Assembly (NCBI GenBank): GCA_019162915.1
Contig: JAFLKZ010000195.1
Span: 3,643-11,021, forward strand
DNA: 7,379 bases
Direction: 5' to 3'
Source: Campylobacteraceae bacterium
GTDB taxonomy: Bacteria; Campylobacterota; Campylobacteria; Campylobacterales; Sulfurospirillaceae
The notes below the pieces were generated by a model. It searched no databases. It saw only the letters and a program-made list of their open reading frames with translations, and had not been told where the DNA came from. Below, piece after piece: positions 4,186 through 7,379 of this stretch. Both the position numbers and the translations under genes were made by a program. The first letter of the stretch is position 1. Each line of letters begins with the position of its first letter.

Positions 4186-6747
4186 TTAATTTCCTAATTG
4201 ATAATCTTCGATAAGATTAAAATTGAGGTATTGATATACTTTGTCAGTTTTACCTGCAAGTTTTTTAGGCACTAAGCTCATATATTCTTCCACACTTGGA
4301 AGTCTTCCTAAAAGTGCACAAAGAGCTGCAAGTTCGGCACTACCTAGATAAACTTTAGTATTAGGTCCCATGCGGTTGTCAAAGTTTCGCGTAGAAGTTG
4401 AAAAAACTACGGCTCCTTCTCGTACACTGGCTTGATTCCCCATACATAAAGAACATCCTGGAAGTTCTATTCTAGCGCCCGCTGAACCAAAGAGTGCATA
4501 GTAACCTTCTTCGATAAGTTGTGCTTTATCCATCTTTGTTGGTGGTGCAATCCAAAGTGTTGTAGGAACTTTTCCCTCACCTTTTAAAACTTCACCAAGG
4601 GCACGATAATGACCAATATTTGTCATACAGCTTCCCAAAAAGACTTCATCAATTTTTTTAGGACGATTTTCATCGGCTAATATTTCACTTAAAGTAGCCA
4701 CATCATCAGGGTCATTCGGGCAAGCTAAAATTGGCTCTTTAATGTCGTTAAGGTTGATTTCAAGAATATGTGCGTATTGCGCATCTTTGTCAGCTTTGAG
4801 TAAAGAGGGGTTAGCAACCCATGCTTTCATTTTGTCAGCTCTTCTTTGAATGGTTACTGGATCACCATAACCCGCTTTAACCATTGATTCAAGCAAAGTA
4901 ATATTGGATTTAAGATATTCAGCAATGGGTTCGATATCGAGTGCTATGGCACAGGCTGCAGCACTACGCTCCGCAGAAGCATCACTCAGTTCAAATGCTT
5001 GTTCAACTTTGAGTTTAGGAAGTCCTTCAATTTCAAGAATTTTGCCAGCAAAGATATTGATTTTATTTTTCTTTGGAACTGTGAGTAGACCTTGTTTAAT
5101 GCCATAGTAAGGAATAGCATTGACCAAATCTCGAAGGGTAATACCAGGTTGTAATTCACCACTAAAACGTACTAAAATAGATTCTGGCATATTAAGAGGC
5201 ATACTTCCTGTAACGGCTGCAAAAGCAACTAAGCCAGAACCCGCAGGGAATGAGATACCAATAGGAAATCTGGTATGGCTATCTCCACCTGTTCCAACGG
5301 TGTCTGGTAAAACCATACGATTTAACCATGAATGGATAACACCATCGCCTACTTTTAAGCTCACACCACCACGTGAAGTGATAAAAGCTGGAAGCGTATG
5401 GTGAAGTTTCACGTCACTTGGTTTTGGGTAAGCAGCTGTGTGGCAAAAACTTTGCATTACTAAATCAGCACTAAATCCAAGCGCTGCAAGTTCTTTTATC
5501 TCATCTCGTGTCATAGGACCTGTCGTATCTTGACTTCCTACCGTTAGCGTATGTGGTTCTACGTACATATTGGGTCTCACCCCCTCAACACCACACGCAC
5601 GACCGACCATTTTTTGCGCTAAGGTGTAACCCACTTTGTCTGAAACGATAGGTTGATCTGGTTTAACAAATATAGTCTCAGCACCCATGCCTAAACTAGC
5701 ACGCGCTTTCATCGTAAGTCCTCGTCCGATGATAAGAGGGATTCTTCCTCCTGCTCTGTATTCATCTGCTAATGTATTGGGTGAGAGTGTAAATGTCGCA
5801 ACTACCTTGCCATTCTTCTCTACTTTACCAGCCATCGGATAAACATCGATAATATCACCAGTCTCTAAAGCGTCAACGTTAACCTCAATTGGCAACGCTC
5901 CACTATCTTCTGCAGTATTAAAGAAAATAGGAGCAATGGTAGTTCCTAGAATAATACCGCCTGTTTTTTTATTCGGAACATAGGGTATATCTCTTCCCAT
6001 AAACCACTGAATAGAGTTAATGCCTGATTTTCTACTACTTCCCGTACCTACAACATCGCCGATATAAGCTACTTCGAGACCTTGAGCTATGAGCTCTTTA
6101 ATCTTTTCAATAGAACCAGGGAGTCGTTTAAGAAGCATAGCATTGGCATGTAAAGGTATATCACTTCTGGTAAAGGCTTCACTTGCTGGACTTAAATCAT
6201 CGGTATTGGTTTCACCCGCAACTTTTAAGACCGCAACAGTAATTTTCTCAGCTAAGGGTAATTTAGAAGTAAACCATTCAGCATTTGCCCAGGAGAGAAG
6301 CACTTCTTTCGCATATTTATTAGTTTTTGAGAGTACTTCAATATCATTAAATGAACCATAAACCAATGCTGTGTGCTTAAGTGCATTACACGCTTCAATG
6401 GCAACTGCTTCATCATGTGAGCTAAGTGCATCAACCAACGGTTGGACATTGTAGCCACCAAACATCGTGCCTAAAAGCTTTACAGCTTTGGTGGCACTAA
6501 TAGCTTTACATGTAATCTTTTTAGAAGCAATATCATTGAGAAAAGCTGCTTTAACGTAAGCTGCTTCATCAACTCCAGGAGGAACTCTATTAGCAAGGAG
6601 TGTACATAAAAAGTCTTGATCGCCCTCTTCTTTTTTAAGTAATTCAATTACCTGTGCAGTTTTCTTTGCATCAAGAGGTAAAGGCGGAACGCTAAGCTTT
6701 TCTCTTTCGTTAACTTCTTGCTTATATTCTTCTATAAAATCTGACAC
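4186..6747 (-). CDS. acnB: Aconitate hydratase B (bifunctional, also 2-methylisocitrate dehydratase)
   Basis: This 853-residue protein converts citrate to isocitrate through cis-aconitate in the TCA cycle; AcnB enzymes can also hydrate 2-methyl-cis-aconitate. Its length is close to E. coli AcnB (865). The domain order is that of AcnB: an N-terminal HEAT-like helical domain (about 1-160), then the swivelling domain (about 165-370, with DVVGTGSSRKSGINS at 231-245), then the catalytic domains with GDSHTRF at 488-494. The three cluster ligands are C707 in GSCMTN and C765 and C768 in PGCSLCMGNQ, so the 4Fe-4S site is complete. The start is GTG at 6747, not ATG: AAGGAG stands six bases upstream and the residues that follow (SDFIEEYKQEV) fit the AcnB N-terminus. 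It follows ftsK by 25 bases and ends at a hairpin terminator. One copy of TTACATGTAA lies in it at 6506-6515, read as ITCK. AcnB in other bacteria can bind mRNA when its cluster is lost; nothing here tests that. Confidence 0.97.
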   Translation of the reverse strand: MSDFIEEYKQEVNEREKLSVPPLPLDAKKTAQVIELLKKEEGDQDFLCTLLANRVPPGVDEAAYVKAAFLNDIASKKITCKAISATKAVKLLGTMFGGYNVQPLVDALSSHDEAVAIEACNALKHTALVYGSFNDIEVLSKTNKYAKEVLLSWANAEWFTSKLPLAEKITVAVLKVAGETNTDDLSPASEAFTRSDIPLHANAMLLKRLPGSIEKIKELIAQGLEVAYIGDVVGTGSSRKSGINSIQWFMGRDIPYVPNKKTGGIILGTTIAPIFFNTAEDSGALPIEVNVDALETGDIIDVYPMAGKVEKNGKVVATFTLSPNTLADEYRAGGRIPLIIGRGLTMKARASLGMGAETIFVKPDQPIVSDKVGYTLAQKMVGRACGVEGVRPNMYVEPHTLTVGSQDTTGPMTRDEIKELAALGFSADLVMQSFCHTAAYPKPSDVKLHHTLPAFITSRGGVSLKVGDGVIHSWLNRMVLPDTVGTGGDSHTRFPIGISFPAGSGLVAFAAVTGSMPLNMPESILVRFSGELQPGITLRDLVNAIPYYGIKQGLLTVPKKNKINIFAGKILEIEGLPKLKVEQAFELSDASAERSAAACAIALDIEPIAEYLKSNITLLESMVKAGYGDPVTIQRRADKMKAWVANPSLLKADKDAQYAHILEINLNDIKEPILACPNDPDDVATLSEILADENRPKKIDEVFLGSCMTNIGHYRALGEVLKGEGKVPTTLWIAPPTKMDKAQLIEEGYYALFGSAGARIELPGCSLCMGNQASVREGAVVFSTSTRNFDNRMGPNTKVYLGSAELAALCALLGRLPSVEEYMSLVPKKLAGKTDKVYQYLNFNLIEDYQLGN
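6506..6515. repeat. TTACATGTAA palindrome, copy 6 (in acnB)
   Basis: An exact ten-base palindrome inside acnB. It is read in another frame from the trmA copies, as Ile-Thr-Cys-Lys at residues 78-81, which shows that conservation is at DNA level rather than in the peptide. Confidence 0.6.
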
Positions 6748-6753
6748 TATCTA

Positions 6754-6759
6754 CTCCTT
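6754..6759 (-). promoter_or_regulatory. Ribosome binding site fixing the GTG start of acnB
   Basis: AAGGAG on the minus strand lies six bases before GTG at 6747-6745. There is no ATG nearby in this frame, so this site decides the start. Confidence 0.75.
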
Positions 6760-6772
6760 GTTTTGGTGTTTA

Positions 6773-7379
6773 CTATAATATTTCTCTTTGACCTTTTGAA
6801 TTCTGTGATGACAATATGCCCATTGCTTCTAATTGTTCCACAATGGTTGCAGCTCTATTGTAACCGATATTTAATCTTCTTTGTATGTAACTAATGGAAC
6901 TTTTACGTTCATTGACAACGATGGCTTTTGCTTCTTCGAAAAGCTCATCTATATCGCCACCTTGTCTATCACTAGAACTTACAAACGTATTATCTTCACT
7001 TTCTTTTAAAAAACTCTCATCATATTTAACGGGTCTTTGTTTTTTAAGATATTCTACAACTTTATCGATTTCATCTTCACTTGCATAAGGTGCATGAAGT
7101 CGAATAAGCCCAGACGAGCCAGGAGGCGTAAACAGCATATCGCCATTACCCAGTAAAGAGTCTGCCCCACTCGCATCAAGAATAACTTTAGAGTCTATTT
7201 TTTGTCCAACTTTAAAACTGATACGTGATGGAAGGTTGGCTTTAATAAGTCCAGTAACAACATCAACAGAAGGACGTTGTGTTGCTACAATGAGGTGAAT
7301 ACCACTAGCTCTTGCCATTTGAGCGAGACGTGCGATATAAAATTCCACATCTTTTCCACTTGTCATCATTAAATCAGCT
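6773..7379 (-). CDS. ftsK: DNA translocase FtsK, C-terminal part (partial)
   Basis: The last 201 residues of FtsK are visible; the gene continues past the right edge, since the frame stays open to the end (ADLMMTSGK). FtsK is a septum-anchored hexameric ATPase that pumps chromosome ends apart before division and activates dif recombination. The fragment begins just after the Walker B acidic pair, with ADLM as its remnant, then has VEFYIARLAQMARASGIHL, ATQRPSVDVVTG (32-43) and GLIKANLPSRI, all strongly conserved in the motor. A linker of about 40 mostly polar residues leads to the gamma domain at about 143-201, a winged helix that reads KOPS-type polarity sequences, with ISYIQRRLNIGYNRAATIVEQLE holding the DNA-recognition helix. 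It ends REIL and stops at TAG (6775-6773). The N-terminal membrane domain and Walker A are outside the window. acnB follows after 25 bases without a terminator, so readthrough is likely. Confidence 0.95.
   Translation of the reverse strand, partial: ADLMMTSGKDVEFYIARLAQMARASGIHLIVATQRPSVDVVTGLIKANLPSRISFKVGQKIDSKVILDASGADSLLGNGDMLFTPPGSSGLIRLHAPYASEDEIDKVVEYLKKQRPVKYDESFLKESEDNTFVSSSDRQGGDIDELFEEAKAIVVNERKSSISYIQRRLNIGYNRAATIVEQLEAMGILSSQNSKGQREIL

Noticed and set aside
5120..5404. Plus-strand 94-codon open frame opposite acnB
   Set aside because: It lies wholly antisense to the conserved catalytic part of AcnB, resembles no family I know and needs no separate explanation.
6089..6361. Plus-strand 90-codon open frame opposite acnB
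   Set aside because: It is antisense to a clear gene, with a composition expected of a shadow frame and no convincing ribosome site.
6252..6461. Minus-strand 69-codon open frame inside acnB
   Set aside because: It is an out-of-frame shadow of AcnB's N-terminal domain; AcnB itself reads through without a break, so no frameshift is implied.
7367..7369. ATG in the ftsK fragment as a gene start
   Set aside because: The frame stays open to the window edge and the residues before it (ADL) continue the conserved Walker B region, so this Met is internal.
1..7379. A new defence, mobile or biosynthetic system
   Set aside because: Nearly every base belongs to housekeeping or widespread gene families in compact order; I see no integrase, transposase, toxin pair, CRISPR repeat or unusual composition.

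Overview
The window looks like ordinary chromosomal DNA of an AT-rich Campylobacterota (epsilonproteobacterial) species, most like Sulfurospirillum or a close relative. That rests on family recognition of the proteins (AcnB-type aconitase, a short SlyD, a TrmA close to the epsilonproteobacterial type, a chemoreceptor tail ending in QFKI) and on the low GC content. No database search was run, so the genus is an inference.

Layout, left to right. The first 196 bases are the 3' end of a plus-strand gene, most likely a methyl-accepting chemotaxis protein. Every other gene is on the minus strand, so transcription runs right to left. In transcription order these are ftsK (3' end only), acnB, a hairpin terminator, slyD, a radical SAM/B12-binding-type protein with a C-terminal DUF4080-like region, a DUF445 membrane protein, and trmA, which converges on the chemoreceptor gene. 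Gaps between genes are 16 to 73 bases and no stretch over 300 bases lacks a gene. I see no RNA genes, mobile elements, CRISPR arrays or signs of recent transfer.

Two transcription blocks are likely. One is ftsK-acnB, with a 25-base gap and an rho-independent-type hairpin after acnB. The other is slyD-radical SAM-DUF445-trmA, with gaps of 31, 28 and 43 bases; trmA may also have its own promoter in the 43-base gap. The genes have no obvious common pathway: chromosome segregation, TCA cycle, protein folding, an unknown radical reaction, a membrane protein of unknown role, and tRNA T54 methylation.

I did not find a new multi-gene system. The most interesting signals are at DNA level. A palindrome, TTACATGTAA or its 9-base core TACATGTAA, occurs six times in 7.4 kb, in different reading frames and once as the centre of a terminator. 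A 34-bp perfect palindrome holds the last two codons and the stop codon of both convergent genes at the left end. At protein level, the TrmA carries a full set of four cysteines placed like the 4Fe-4S ligands of RlmD, which E. coli TrmA lacks.
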